Assembly: GCA_037013685.1 (NCBI GenBank)
Contig: CM072891.1
Span: 10,268,501 to 10,332,500, forward strand
Direction: 5' to 3'
Length of the DNA: 64,000 bases
From: Acridotheres tristis
Lineage: Eukaryota > Chordata > Aves > Passeriformes > Sturnidae
Position numbers and translations under genes: made by a program. This document shows positions 39,201 through 46,495 of the stretch, piece after piece. Within the stretch, counting starts at the first letter, position 1. The number at the start of each line of letters is the position of its first letter. The notes beneath the pieces are model-generated. The model ran no database searches, was not told where the DNA came from, and saw only the letters and a list, made by a program, of their open reading frames with translations.

Positions 39201-41731
39201 ACAGTTCTCAAAAATATTTTCTTCAATGATCCTCTCCACGCAAATGAAATATCACTATGAAAGCAAAATAAAGCTGTTAATAATTATTTTCTGAGTTTTA
39301 CTTCCAATATGCAAAGTCATCTAAACTCTTCTCCATGTTCTCAGGAACTAAAAAAAGCCCATCCTTTCTGTAATCGGTGTATTTTCAGTATTTAAAATGT
39401 GTTAGAATAGCATTTTTTGAGAATAAAGTAAGTCTAGAAGACCTTCTTTCTAACAGACTGACATGAAAATATTGCAAAATAAAGGTTTGTGCACTCTAGA
39501 CCTCAAAACAATTCTAGTATTCTTAAGAATTATTACGAATAAACTCAATAAAGTGTCAAAGTACGAATAACTTTGTAATTTGAAGTTTTTCAGTTACTCA
39601 AAATGCAAGGAAATCCTTCTTGCAAGGCAAAAAAACAACTGAGGAAACCTCTGTCCTCTCTAAAACACACTGCATTTGTACAATAATACAGCTTTTGTAT
39701 AACTACATCATAAATATAACTTTTCTCCAATAAGAGCTGACCTCTAATTTCACCACTAACCATTAACATCATCCTGATATCCTACACTTTCTTGTGTACT
39801 GATCGACAAAGGTTGCTTTTGTCATTGTATCTTTGGCAGATTAAGCCTGGTGTTAACAAACTGATATGAAGCAACATGGCAGAAAAAAACCTCTATGTTT
39901 TTTTAGATTATTTCTTCTCATTCAAAGTATCTCTACATACACGTTAACTAGTCACTAAGTCTGCTCCATTCTACTGCTTGGATTTTCAAAACTAAGTAAA
40001 AGTCCAGTAAAATAATAGGTTTTTTCCAGGCTTGTTTTAGAAAAATTAAGTTATTCTCAAGTACTTCCCTTACCTCACAGCAAATATGAGGCAACTGACT
40101 ACCAAGAGGCAGGCTACCTCACACTTCTTTGTGGAATACAAGAATTCACACCAAGCAGTTATTGACAAAAGGGTGGCTTGCTGCCAATTACAACTGCCTT
40201 GCAGCAATCCCTACACATATGCAACCTAAATACCCACACACCATTCACTTTCACTAATGAAAACTGGAGCTATAGATAGACAGCACGTCAATGTGGTGAG
40301 CAACCCTAAAAGCAAAGGCAGCGTTTTGATGACTGCAGTGTGCTCTGCCTAACTCTGAAAAAAATTAATTTAGCCTTCTAAAATGCTAAGAGGGTTAAGA
40401 GAAATCCCTCAATGCTTCTCAAACACGGGAGCTAAAGCAACACAGAAAATAATACTGAACTTTTCCATTCCCCAGACACCTTAGAACGTCAAGACTGATA
40501 CATGACTGAGTAAAGAAAAGCTTTTAGTAATATTAACTGTTCTGCCATTTCATGGCAGAAGGTCATGCAACCTTTAGCAGCAAACCTCTACACTGAGCAT
40601 CCTGTTATTTATTTACAAAACATCCCACTTAACCAGCAGTTGTACTGAAAATGTAGTGTTAACCCACCTTTCAGAGACTTCTTGTTTTAGCTTTGGCATA
40701 ACACCTGAAGGCAGGTCACTGTCCAGGAGACCCAAGAAGTCTCCTTCTGTATTAAAGGACTCTTTATCCATCTCAGTGTCTGATGGGTTTTGACCACTGA
40801 CTGAAGCATCTAAACTTCTCTGATGTACATCTAATGCATCAACTTCAGCAGGGCGACCACAAATGCCAGGAGTGCTAAAAACATCACCTCCTTCCAATTC
40901 TAAGTTGCTGTTCTGTTTCACATCACGCTGAGGTCGACTATTCATCCCATCATCCCTGAACCCTTTAGCAAAAGGATTGTAATCTATTTTCAGCTGGGTA
41001 ATCTGGATGTTCTGGTAGGCTGTAACTGCAAAGAATTCTGTCTGTGGAAAGGTAAATGTATGGACATCAGGGCCGTTTAGCTGAATGACTTCTGTGGCTT
41101 TGTTTGCAGGCACCAAGTGAAGTCGTGGCAGATATCGGTGCATAGAATGCAGGATTATGTGACCCTCCTGGTCCAGGGTATTGTTGGTAAGTTTAAGTTT
41201 ATAGAAGGAGACTGGCTGGTGCATCCAGAACTGGCCAGTGGAAGGGGATTCTGGATGAATAAACACTCTCCCTAGAACATGTGGTTCTGCCTTCCCACTG
41301 GGCTCCCACCAACGGCCATTCCATTTGTATCGGTGATTGTCCACAGGGGATATGTCCATGACCAGGATGTACTTCTGACTGGAATTCAGCCCTGTAATCC
41401 AGTATCGGCAATACGGAAACATTCGCCTCCCCTGCTTCGTCAGGATCATCTCTGTGTTGCGATGGTAGAATTCATTCCACATGCTGTTGTTATCTAGGGT
41501 GACAGTGATGCCCCCTGAGACACAGTCAGCTGGGAGGCAGGTCTTGACTCTGGGTTTGACTGGAGTTGATACACTGCTAGCAAGAGCACAAGCATCACGG
41601 TTTGCTACTAGGATTCCTTGGTCAGCTTTTCCATTTCCCTGCTGTTGTTTCAAGATGACAAAGAAAGCAGGCGCAGCACCAGACGCAGTCCCGCCATCCC
41701 GGCTAGCCAAGACAATCTGCTGTTTCTCCAT
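101..41731 (-). CDS. MGA: MGA, MAX gene-associated protein; T-box and bHLH-zipper transcription factor (spliced, 3' end outside window)
   Basis: Spliced gene of 22 coding exons in this window, all with AC..CT boundaries on the plus strand (GT-AG on the coding strand) and matching phases; exon lengths sum to 8155 nt, 2718 codons plus 1 nt. Seen: an N-terminal T-box (about residues 75-262), acidic VKEEP-type motifs, KRGRPRK, two Cys clusters (1036-1071), long Ser/Thr-rich linkers, an Asp/Glu-rich run (about 2395-2425) and a bHLH-zipper (about 2505-2582). Known for the family: a nuclear protein that dimerises with MAX through bHLHZ, binds E-boxes and T-box elements, and organises PRC1.6 to repress germline and meiotic genes. 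The start is the ATG at 41731-41729 (A at -3, G at +4), giving MEKQQIV, close to the mammalian N-terminus. Roughly 300-400 C-terminal residues lie beyond the left edge. Identity is certain from the two DNA-binding domains in one protein; individual boundaries are by eye. Confidence 0.97.
914..1147 (-). CDS. MGA: MGA coding exon 21
   Basis: Residues 2583-2660, symmetric phase 1. It begins [20 protein letters not shown] then [19 protein letters not shown], and ends [18 protein letters not shown]. The start continues the post-zipper helix; [12 protein letters not shown] matches the mammalian [13 protein letters not shown]. The acceptor is TTTCTGTAG|GAAAG and the donor GCCACAG|GTGGGC. Confidence 0.94.
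1148..2693. other. MGA intron between coding exons 20 and 21
   Basis: AT-rich intron of 1.5 kb with no recognisable features. Confidence 0.8.
2694..2805 (-). CDS. MGA: MGA coding exon 20: helix 2 and zipper
   Basis: Residues 2546-2582, phase 0 to 1. It reads [20 protein letters not shown] then [18 protein letters not shown], completing helix 2 and a short leucine-zipper-like helix for dimerisation with MAX. The mammalian counterpart is [20 protein letters not shown]. The acceptor is ACTATTTTAG|GCCTT and the donor TTTCAG|GTGAGA. Confidence 0.96.
3544..3723 (-). CDS. MGA: MGA coding exon 19: bHLH basic region, helix 1 and loop
   Basis: Residues 2486-2545, phase 0 to 0. It reads [20 protein letters not shown] then [20 protein letters not shown] and [10 protein letters not shown]. 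His2507, Glu2511 and Arg2515 occupy the H-E-R positions of class B bHLH proteins, which recognise CACGTG. The acceptor is TTGCTCCTCCAG|CATCAG, with a second AG six bases on (CATCAG|ACC) that would drop two residues. The donor is CAAACAG|GTAGGT. Confidence 0.96.
3724..5385. other. MGA intron between coding exons 18 and 19
   Basis: Intron of 1.7 kb preceding the bHLH exon; nothing recognised. The last 78 bases before the acceptor have no AG dinucleotide, which fixes the 3' splice site. Confidence 0.8.
5386..5437 (-). CDS. MGA: MGA coding exon 18 (52 nt)
   Basis: Residues 2468-2485, phase 2 to 0. It reads [17 protein letters not shown]. The acceptor CTTTCTTCCAG|ATACC and donor TCAAAG|GTATAT are good. 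[12 protein letters not shown] lines up with the mammalian ISADEKAAERSRK. It was found only because the phase and spacing between the acidic exon and the bHLH exon require it. Confidence 0.85.
6781..6905 (-). CDS. MGA: MGA coding exon 17
   Basis: Residues 2427-2467, phase 0 to 2. It reads [20 protein letters not shown] then [15 protein letters not shown]. The mammalian counterpart is [20 protein letters not shown]. The acceptor is CCTGTTCCAG|GATGC and the donor CCAGAA|GTAAGC. The preceding intron, 6906-13264, is the largest within the coding region and holds a CR1 element. Confidence 0.93.
10893..12060 (-). mobile_element. CR1 LINE, 5'-truncated, 3' end at left
   Basis: The 3' tail region with TAGAATATCCTGACTTAGAA is at about 10,893. 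The sequence then follows the avian CR1 consensus in antisense, including CTCTGTCAGGCTGGTGCTG, CTTCCCTGGGGAGACTGTTC, CAGGCTGAACAGACCAAGG, TTGCCCTCCTTTGGACACC, CATTTTGTCCAGAAGGATCC and ATCAACTGGCTTCC. It is a dead copy: reading frames on the minus strand are broken into pieces of 70-120 codons. It sits in the 6.3-kb intron between coding exons 16 and 17, in the same orientation as MGA. Confidence 0.92.
12061..12370. repeat. Probable repeat-derived segment adjoining the CR1
   Basis: Directly follows the CR1 match, and its base composition (less AT-rich than the intron) continues until about 12,370. The text from GTCTGCTCTCCTCATATCCAG onward reads like a dispersed avian repeat, either a more 5' part of the same CR1 after an internal deletion or a separate insertion. 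I cannot name the family. Confidence 0.45.
13265..14940 (-). CDS. MGA: MGA coding exon 16: largest exon, acidic C-terminal half
   Basis: Residues 1868-2426, phase 1 to 0, 1676 nt. It begins [17 protein letters not shown], with a conserved [12 protein letters not shown] and [21 protein letters not shown] long, weakly conserved Glu/Lys/Ser-rich stretch follows, with IKEE/KQE motifs, then [20 protein letters not shown] and [20 protein letters not shown]. It probably acts as a flexible, disordered linker between the T-box half and the bHLH. The acceptor is ATCTATTGTAG|GGATC and the donor AAAGTG|GTAAGC. Confidence 0.96.
14941..16368. other. MGA intron between coding exons 15 and 16
   Basis: AT-rich 1.4-kb intron. 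It contains an unusually long plus-strand open frame (15534-16175, 213 codons) with no recognisable family; it is more likely chance than a gene. Confidence 0.75.
16369..16668 (-). CDS. MGA: MGA coding exon 15
   Basis: Residues 1768-1867, symmetric phase 1. It reads [40 protein letters not shown] then [20 protein letters not shown] and [13 protein letters not shown] sequence, matching the mammalian [10 protein letters not shown] and [19 protein letters not shown]. The acceptor is TTTATTTCAG|AAGAC and the donor AATCCAG|GTACAA. Confidence 0.95.
17249..17875 (-). CDS. MGA: MGA coding exon 14: Ser/Thr/Val-rich linker
   Basis: Residues 1559-1767, symmetric phase 1. It begins [20 protein letters not shown] then [12 protein letters not shown], conserved at the 5' end. 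The rest is a Thr/Ser/Ala/Val-rich low-complexity run ending [18 protein letters not shown]. The acceptor is TTTATTTGCAG|CTGCC and the donor AAAAGAG|GTAACG. The repetitive codons create a long open frame on the opposite strand, which is not a gene. Confidence 0.94.
19524..19821 (-). CDS. MGA: MGA coding exon 13, with optional 5' extension
   Basis: Residues 1460-1558 in the long form, phase 0 to 1. It begins [20 protein letters not shown] then [20 protein letters not shown], a compact, non-repetitive block unlike the Ser/Thr/Pro-rich rest. The acceptor is CTTTTTTCAG|GTTAAT and the donor GACAGATAG|GTAGGT. An internal CCAAG|GTAGCA at 19676-19675 would start the exon at 19674 in frame, removing 49 codons. 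I recall a mammalian MGA form that starts near that point. Confidence 0.9.
21284..21810 (-). CDS. MGA: MGA coding exon 12
   Basis: Residues 1284-1459, phase 1 to 0. It begins [20 protein letters not shown], then [81 protein letters not shown] and SGLIQ. These match mammalian blocks in order. The acceptor is TTTCTCAG|AGAAA and the donor GATTCAG|GTGGGT. Confidence 0.95.
23141..23216 (-). CDS. MGA: MGA coding exon 11 (small)
   Basis: Residues 1259-1283, phase 0 to 1. It reads [20 protein letters not shown] then TNKSR. Similarity to mammals is low, but both boundaries are good (TCCTCCAG|CAGGAG, AAGAG|GTAAGG) and the phase is required to join neighbouring conserved exons. A second AG three bases downstream (CAGCAG) is a NAGNAG acceptor that could drop one Gln. 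Confidence 0.88.
23645..23785 (-). CDS. MGA: MGA coding exon 10
   Basis: Residues 1212-1258, phase 0 to 0. It reads [20 protein letters not shown] then [18 protein letters not shown], near-identical at its start to mammalian MGA. The acceptor is TTTTCCTTACAG|ATTCG and the donor ATAAAG|GTAAGA. Confidence 0.95.
24608..24831 (-). CDS. MGA: MGA coding exon 9
   Basis: Residues 1137-1211, phase 1 to 0. It reads [20 protein letters not shown] and [20 protein letters not shown], ending TPRPNPV, matching the mammalian [20 protein letters not shown]. The acceptor is TTTTTTTCAG|CTATC and the donor CCAGTG|GTAAGA. Confidence 0.95.
25737..26094 (-). CDS. MGA: MGA coding exon 8: duplicated Cys-rich motif and acidic/basic tail
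   Basis: Residues 1018-1136, phase 0 to 1. It carries two copies of C-x4-C-x3-C-x-C separated by 12 residues (Cys 1036, 1041, 1045, 1047 and 1060, 1065, 1069, 1071), then a Glu-rich run and RKKRKRVEY. Eight Cys in this layout suggest bound zinc; no structure is claimed. The acceptor is TTTTTTTAG|GCATC. The donor GAATACA|GTGAGT completes a Thr codon with the next exon. Confidence 0.95.
26742..27385 (-). CDS. MGA: MGA coding exon 7
   Basis: Residues 803-1017, phase 1 to 0. It begins [20 protein letters not shown] and includes [35 protein letters not shown] and, near the end, [20 protein letters not shown] and [20 protein letters not shown]. These blocks are near-identical to mammalian MGA, while the Ser/Thr-rich middle is looser. 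The acceptor is CATTTATTTAG|GTGG and the donor GCTCAG|GTACAT. Confidence 0.96.
27585..28143 (-). mobile_element. Avian endogenous-retrovirus LTR, probably solo
   Basis: A 559-bp element with TG..CA ends, lying in the intron between coding exons 6 and 7. Its sense orientation is the MGA strand, judged by the order of recognisable family blocks: an end-proximal segment resembling the TGACCCAAACTGACCAAAG block, then a GCTCAGCAATA polyadenylation-like region. Flanking five-base sequences (27580-27584 gtatt and 28144-28148 gcatt) differ at one base, consistent with an aged target-site duplication. No viral coding sequence adjoins it, so it looks like a solo LTR. The family assignment is from memory of common avian LTR repeats. 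Confidence 0.75.
28762..28860 (-). CDS. MGA: MGA coding exon 6
   Basis: Residues 770-802, symmetric phase 1. It reads [20 protein letters not shown] followed by [13 protein letters not shown], almost identical to mammalian MGA. The acceptor is TCTTTTCCAG|ATAC and the donor ATGAAG|GTAAAA. Three consecutive symmetric exons (this one and the two before it) could be skipped without changing frame. Confidence 0.95.
30182..30310 (-). CDS. MGA: MGA coding exon 5
   Basis: Residues 727-769, symmetric phase 1. It reads [19 protein letters not shown] then [14 protein letters not shown] and PGTNPNSPD, closely matching the family. The acceptor is TTTCTTGCAG|TGGGA and the donor CTCCAG|GTAGGT. An internal CCAG|GTACC could be mistaken for a donor, but the sequence past it is conserved coding. 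Confidence 0.94.
30311..33800. other. MGA intron between coding exons 4 and 5 (3.5 kb)
   Basis: AT-rich intron with no recognisable exon, RNA gene or repeat family. Flanking exons are both phase 1. Confidence 0.8.
33801..33896 (-). CDS. MGA: MGA coding exon 4: short helical segment
   Basis: Residues 695-726, phase 1 to 1 (symmetric, so skippable without frameshift). It reads [17 protein letters not shown] then [15 protein letters not shown]. The heptad-like Leu spacing suggests a short coiled coil. The mammalian counterpart is [21 protein letters not shown]. The acceptor is TTGAATAG|ATTG and the donor GGAAG|GTAAGT. Confidence 0.94.
34039..34126 (-). CDS. MGA: MGA coding exon 3
   Basis: Residues 666-694, phase 0 to 1. 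It reads [17 protein letters not shown] and ends SDP, continuing FVSFASK from the previous exon as in the mammalian FVSFESKEALDI. The acceptor is TATATAG|GAAGCT and the donor CCAG|GTACAG. Confidence 0.93.
34455..35385 (-). CDS. MGA: MGA coding exon 2: acidic region and AT-hook-like segment
   Basis: Residues about 355-665; enters in phase 2 and leaves in phase 0. The acceptor CCCCAG|TACC completes a Ser codon to read [10 protein letters not shown], aligned to the mammalian LIASSFEDDS. It contains [55 protein letters not shown] and [19 protein letters not shown]. The KEEP/KQE motifs look like SUMO-acceptor contexts, and KRGRPRK resembles an AT-hook; both readings are inference. The donor is GCATCAAAG|GTAAAA. 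Confidence 0.95.
35386..40667. other. MGA intron between coding exons 1 and 2 (5.3 kb)
   Basis: AT-rich, no recognisable exon. It contains an A/C-rich low-complexity tract at 38555-38660 whose open frames are artefacts of AAAC/AAAA repetition. I see no clear mobile element. Confidence 0.8.
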
Positions 41732-41809
41732 GATGAGCAGTCTCACAAGCTCTCAAACCAAATGCAAATTCTACAGAGTTCTGATAATCTTCTATGTGTG
41801 TTCACCATT
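40668..41809 (-). CDS. MGA: MGA exon with start codon: T-box domain (coding exon 1)
   Basis: Coding part is 41731..40668, residues 1-354 plus two bases. The T-box covers about residues 75-262, with the family hallmarks [48 protein letters not shown] and FFAVTAYQN. The acceptor is at 41810-41811 after a strong pyrimidine tract, so 78 nt of 5' UTR belong to this exon. The donor is GAAAG|GTGGGT at 40667-40666. A GTG codon 15 nt upstream is in frame but is not needed as a start. The end carries an LKQE motif before the splice. Confidence 0.97.
41743..41808 (-). promoter_or_regulatory. Upstream ORF in MGA 5' UTR (21 codons)
   Basis: If the acceptor at 41810-41811 is used, the second base of the exon begins an ATG followed by G at +4. 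This frame runs 21 codons to a TGA at 41745-41743, ending 11 nt before the MGA start codon. It is in a different frame from MGA, so it could lower main-ORF translation or require reinitiation. The base at -3 depends on the upstream exon. Confidence 0.5.
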
Positions 41810-44269
41810 CTGGAAGAAAAAGAAAACACAGTTAAAATTATTCCAATACAGTCTGAGAATGTAATTAAGTCCCATGAGATGTCCTTTTTGCAATAGATCT
41901 CCACACTATAAACTTAAAAGATAAGCAATACTATAAGACTTACACGCTATAAGTATAAAAATCTTAGTATAATTTTTATCCCAGTTCCCTCCATTCTTAG
42001 AAATGTTTCCACAAATACTCTTGATCACTACCCCTATTCTCAGCTGCTGTTCTCTAATCGGTGTTTTTAGGCAGTCTCTCTCTTTCTGGAAGGCTATGAA
42101 TAGGTGAACACAAACCACATTATCAACCAAAATTCTTCCTTGAGTAGAATAACATTAGGGAAGTTGTGGAAACTGAGACAGAGAGTACTGAAGATTTAAT
42201 TAGCATATGCAGTTTGATAACCAAGATACCTTGGCAAGAGCAAACAGAGCACAGTCAGGGTGTAACAAACCAAGATCACATGTGTGCATACAATTTTAAC
42301 CTTATAGACATGGGGGCTATGACACCTTTAAATTGCTTTTTCATGCAGGCTTTGCCCCAACAGAACTCCTTGCTTTGCCTGGTATTTCTAAGCACTTTAT
42401 TCTGACATTCCCTCTACTCTGCAGATCATTCACTTAAAATTAGGGAAAACACGCGGAAGTTCGCAGGAGAGCAAATGGCACATTTCTGACACAAAGGCAA
42501 AAGTCTTGCCAGAAAGAAAGAGCTCCCTGAGGTCTACAACTTATCAAAAATTTAATGGAGGAAAGAAAAAAAATTAAAAACATTTTCTCTGAATTTCTTT
42601 ACCGAAATCACGGAAGTTTTTGTGTTTGGAATTCCTTTGCTTACATTCCCCACCAATCCCAAGAACTTCTAATTGTCTGCCAAGGGAGGAAAAAAAAATA
42701 AGGGACAAAATACTTCAAATGGATAAGCTCTGGAAAAAGACACAAACTAACCCCCAAAAGACCATGCAGCTAAGATTAAATGGATGAATGTGAAGCATTG
42801 GGCAGCCTTAGCTCCCTTTATCTTCTGAATTATGGAAATAATTTAAATTGAACAAGAAAACATTTGTACTGTTACGATTAGCATAATCACTGTTTAAGGA
42901 ACTAAAGAAGTTACTTTTATCTGCATATACACAATACCACTTCTGTGTGTCTACCTCCCAAGTTAAGAATTATGTCAACACTGTAACAAAAGAACATAAA
43001 CTACTTCATTTTTCAAATAGCCTGTATACTTTTCTATGCGAAAATTTATTTTAAAATCCTATTTCCACATCCAGATGTTTGTATTTTGATCCTTATTGTA
43101 TGTAGAACACAATATTGACAAAAAATAATTCATTCTTATAACAAGTATCTAGTTGGTGGAAGCAAGAGGCCACTACTAGGAGCTGAGATGTGTACCAGAA
43201 TCCTGAGGGAACTGGCTGATGTGTCAAGACACTTTCCCTAATATTCAAGAAGTCAGGTGACCACTTTGTCATCCAGAATCTAGGATGCTAAATTAATTCA
43301 TGTACATTGCTCTGCTTTTTCAGTACATTACACTTCAAGCCCAAGCAACACAAAAAGGTATCCCAAAGAAATAAGTATTTTTATGTTCACCTATAGGAAG
43401 AGAATAGAAATATAAATCTCAGATATACAGTGGTGGAAAAAGAACCATAGTCTAAGTTCTATGTGATTTTCCACCAACTAATTCTGAATATACATCTGTA
43501 ACACATTTATATGTATAGTAAACATACAGTCAGAAAGGGACTTCACATTAATGCTGTGCAGTATGCACCAGAACTGTACTGGCTCATAAAGGAAACAAAC
43601 TATCAAAGTGGTTTCAGATCTGGTTTAAGATATGCAGAACGCCTGTAGCTTTAAATTTACTTCATTCCTTTAAATTTATTTGACTAAATTATCTTACTTA
43701 AGACATACCAGAAAAAAATATTACAAAAAAAAGCTCAACAACCATGCACTCAACAAAAGTTCTTTGCATATAAAGACCTAGCAGAGTAACAGAGTAAGTT
43801 TCTGTTCTCCAGCACTCCAAGTTTAAGAACTTTGTTGCACTGCTTTAGCTATTTCTACCACAAGCACCACACACAGTATCAAGTCACACTAAGACGCGTG
43901 TGGTTAAAATATGATTATGTGCAATCACAGTAATCAAAATCTACGTTATTTCAGCACTAGCACAGTCTGTTACCAGAAAGCAATTTCATATATTTTATTA
44001 CATTTGGTGACATACAGGAGCCTGTTTTATTACAGCACACAGACTCTAATCCGGTATTTAAGGGGAAACACGTGTATTTGTGGAAGCTTCTGAACAGCGT
44101 CAGAGATTTCCCTTCTCTACAGGCAGACCCTTCATTTGAGAAGCAGCGTCCAAGCAAGGCAAAAACAACCACAAGTCGCACTGAGACCCGCCAGCAGCAG
44201 GACGACAATCAGATGCGAAAGCGTCCTTCCCAAACAAACAAACCAACCAACTAAACAAACTCCGCTCCC
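41810..44269. other. Non-coding, probable first MGA intron (proximal part)
   Basis: AT-rich sequence without recognisable exons or named repeats. It ends on the left at the acceptor of the start-codon exon (pyrimidine tract TTTTCTTTTTCTTCCAG). Confidence 0.6.
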
Positions 44270-45076
44270 GCCACGGCGACTGGGACGCGGCTCCGGGGCG
44301 GGCGGGCACCGGGAAGCACCGTGGGAAGGGGAGCGGCGGCAGCGCGCGAGCCCCGGGGCTGCCCCGTCCGCCGCGCGCTGCCACCGGGAGCCCCACGGCG
44401 CGCGCCCAATGGCAGCGGGCGCCGCGCCGCCGTTCAGCACCGACCGACCGAGCGGACACCAGGAGGGGCCGCCCCGGGCACGGCGGCTAGAGACGAGGGC
44501 CCCGTCCCGGGCAGGTGGCGTCACGGCTGCGGGCCGAGAGCAGCACCTGTCGCTTTGAACGCCCTCACCCCCCGCCCGCCCCCCGCTCCCCTCCCCGGCC
44601 GCGCCGGACGGACCCCAGCCAGAAGCCTCGGGACGGGGAAGCGGCAGCCGCCCAGGAGCAGCGGGAGCCGGAACCACCGCCTGCGCCAGTTGGCGAAGGG
44701 CAGCGGGACGAGCGCACGTGCGAAACCGCGCCGCTCTTCGCCGGGACCCGGCGCGGCCCTGCTCGGCGGGGCGCGCGCTGCCGGCGCTCCCGAGGCGGCT
44801 CGCGCACAGCGGCGCCTCGCGTGGCCGCCGGGGCGCGGCCGGCGGGCTCGGGCCCGGCCGCCTCGTGCCCGCGCCTGGTGTCAATTTTCGCAGTTTGGGC
44901 GGCGGGCGGAGGACGCACGGAGAGGTGCGCGGGGATCGCGCGCGACGCGGCCGCTGCCCCCGGCGCAGTCCCGCTCCCCGGTCGTTACCGTGCGCGAAGC
45001 GCGCGCGGCCTCCCGCTTCCTTTCTCACGCGGACCGTGTGTCCGCCAGCTGGGGACAACGTGCGTGCGCACCGTGC

Positions 45077-45084
45077 TGACGTCA
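45077..45084. promoter_or_regulatory. CRE palindrome TGACGTCA
   Basis: Exact eight-base CREB/ATF site in CpG island 1, followed directly by TGGCGCCGC. Full palindromic CREs in CpG-island promoters tend to sit close to a start of transcription, so a TSS within about 200 bp is plausible. Confidence 0.6.
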
Positions 45085-45146
45085 TGGCGCCGCAGCGCGC
45101 GCAGGCGCACAGCAGGTCGGCATCCCCCTCCCTCCCGCCTGCCCGT

Positions 45147-45152
45147 CACGTG
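45147..45152. promoter_or_regulatory. E-box CACGTG in CpG island 1 (with a second at 44715-44720)
   Basis: GTCACGTGCC at this site and GCGCACGTGCG at 44715-44720. CACGTG is the site bound by MYC/MAX, USF and MGA/MAX class B bHLH dimers. Occupancy is not shown by sequence. Confidence 0.5.
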
Positions 45153-46439
45153 CCCGCGCCGCGCGCAGGGCCCGGGGCTCGGCCCGGCCCGGCCCGCGCA
45201 GCGCCGCGCGCGCGGGGAAGCTTCTCGAACGGGCGCGCGCGCGCATCGCTCGCGCGCCGGCGGCCGTCGAAGGCCCCGGGGCTCCGGTCGCGCGGCTCCG
45301 CCTCCCTCCGCGCCCGCGCCAGGAGTGCGCGCGAGGCCCGCGGCGCACGGCGCCCTCCGGCGGGCCGAGCGGGGCGGCGCCGCCCTGCCATCCCCGTGCC
45401 CAGGGCAGCGGCCGCCTCCTCCGGGAAAGGAGCACCTCCGGCAGGAACCGGCCGCCTCCACGGGGAACCCTCAGCTGAGGAAGCAACGAAGTCAGCGATA
45501 TTTCCATCGTCTGAGCAAGCTGTCGCTGAGCGGCCAAAGCAGCTCAAGGGCCCCGTGCCTCTGTCACACGGCGCCCACTGAGCCGGGCGCTGCCGGTGTT
45601 ACCGACGCGCTGACAAACGGAGAGCCAGGGCTCAGCGCAGCCCTGGCCCGGCCTCGACAGAGCCCCCCCCGCCCGCAGAAGGCCTGACAGGCCTTCACAG
45701 ACCCCAAGGGCATTAATTACATGTTACAAACCTCGCACTTCTGACAATAAGCCCACTAAAACAGAATTCTGAACGTTAACAGAATTCATACCAAAAAACA
45801 TCACAGCTGCAGGCAAAAACACCTCCGTGAAGCCCCCCCATCCCATCCCTTTTTCCATTAAGGTTATTCATTTTACAACACTGCATCCTTTATGAAGCGA
45901 CAGACTTATTTACACATGGTGCCACAGAAGGTAAAGACATCAGTTTGCTAGGGTGACACCGAGGTCCAGGCTCACCCAGAGACCTAAATTTTGCACTGAC
46001 TGTTGCGTACCACAAACTATAACTTTATTAGGTCTGCTTCTCAGTCTTTTGCGGTTTTTTTGTCTTATTTGAAAATGGGCAGAAGAAGAGCAACGTAAGT
46101 TCATGCTATAGGAAATTATCTCAGAAGCACAGAACTAAAGAAAATACATTTTTAAGAAACTTGACAAAGGCGCATCAAAACATTTACACAGATGGGTCTG
46201 TATGGAGGCCAGAGGAATGGCAGCTGCTCTGTGCATGTATGCACATCTCTATCTCTAATGGGCTGGGTCATTTGGGCAGAGGGGTGTTGGACATCAGGCA
46301 AGCCTGAGAGACACAGCACGTGCCAGCACTGGGAACAGCACTGTGGCCTCCAGAGCTGCTGTGTCCACATGCCAGCAACCAGGGAGACTGGGATTCGGGA
46401 ACCAACAGTGTCTAAACTCTGCTGCTGGGGGGTATCTGC

Positions 46440-46495
46440 CATACATATATGTATATATACACACATACACACACATATACCTGTACGTGTGTGAC
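46440..46495. repeat. TA/CA-rich microsatellite
   Basis: Alternating purine-pyrimidine tract (ATATATGTATATATACACAC and onward, ending in ACGTGTGTG). Potentially polymorphic. Confidence 0.8.

Larger units (their letters stand above)
44270..45690. promoter_or_regulatory. CpG island 1, candidate MGA promoter (proximal)
   Basis: Sharp change from AT-rich intron to dense CpG, with many GGGCGG-like boxes, a CCAAT box (44406-44410), a full CRE palindrome at 45077-45084 and E-boxes at 44715-44720 and 45147-45152. It lies 2.5-4 kb upstream of the start-codon exon. Possible minus-strand donors are GGGG|GTGAGG (exon end 44569) and CACG|GTAACG (exon end 44989). Long open frames here on both strands are expected from GC richness and are not called. 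Confidence 0.75.

Noticed and set aside
41744..41746. In-frame GTG upstream of the MGA ATG as a start
   Set aside because: The ATG at 41731 has a good context and matches the family N-terminus; the GTG lies five codons upstream and overlaps the uORF stop region.
44132..45687. Long Arg/Ala/Pro-rich ORFs on both strands (up to 390 codons)
   Set aside because: CpG island with few stop codons; composition is low-complexity and no family is recognisable in any frame.
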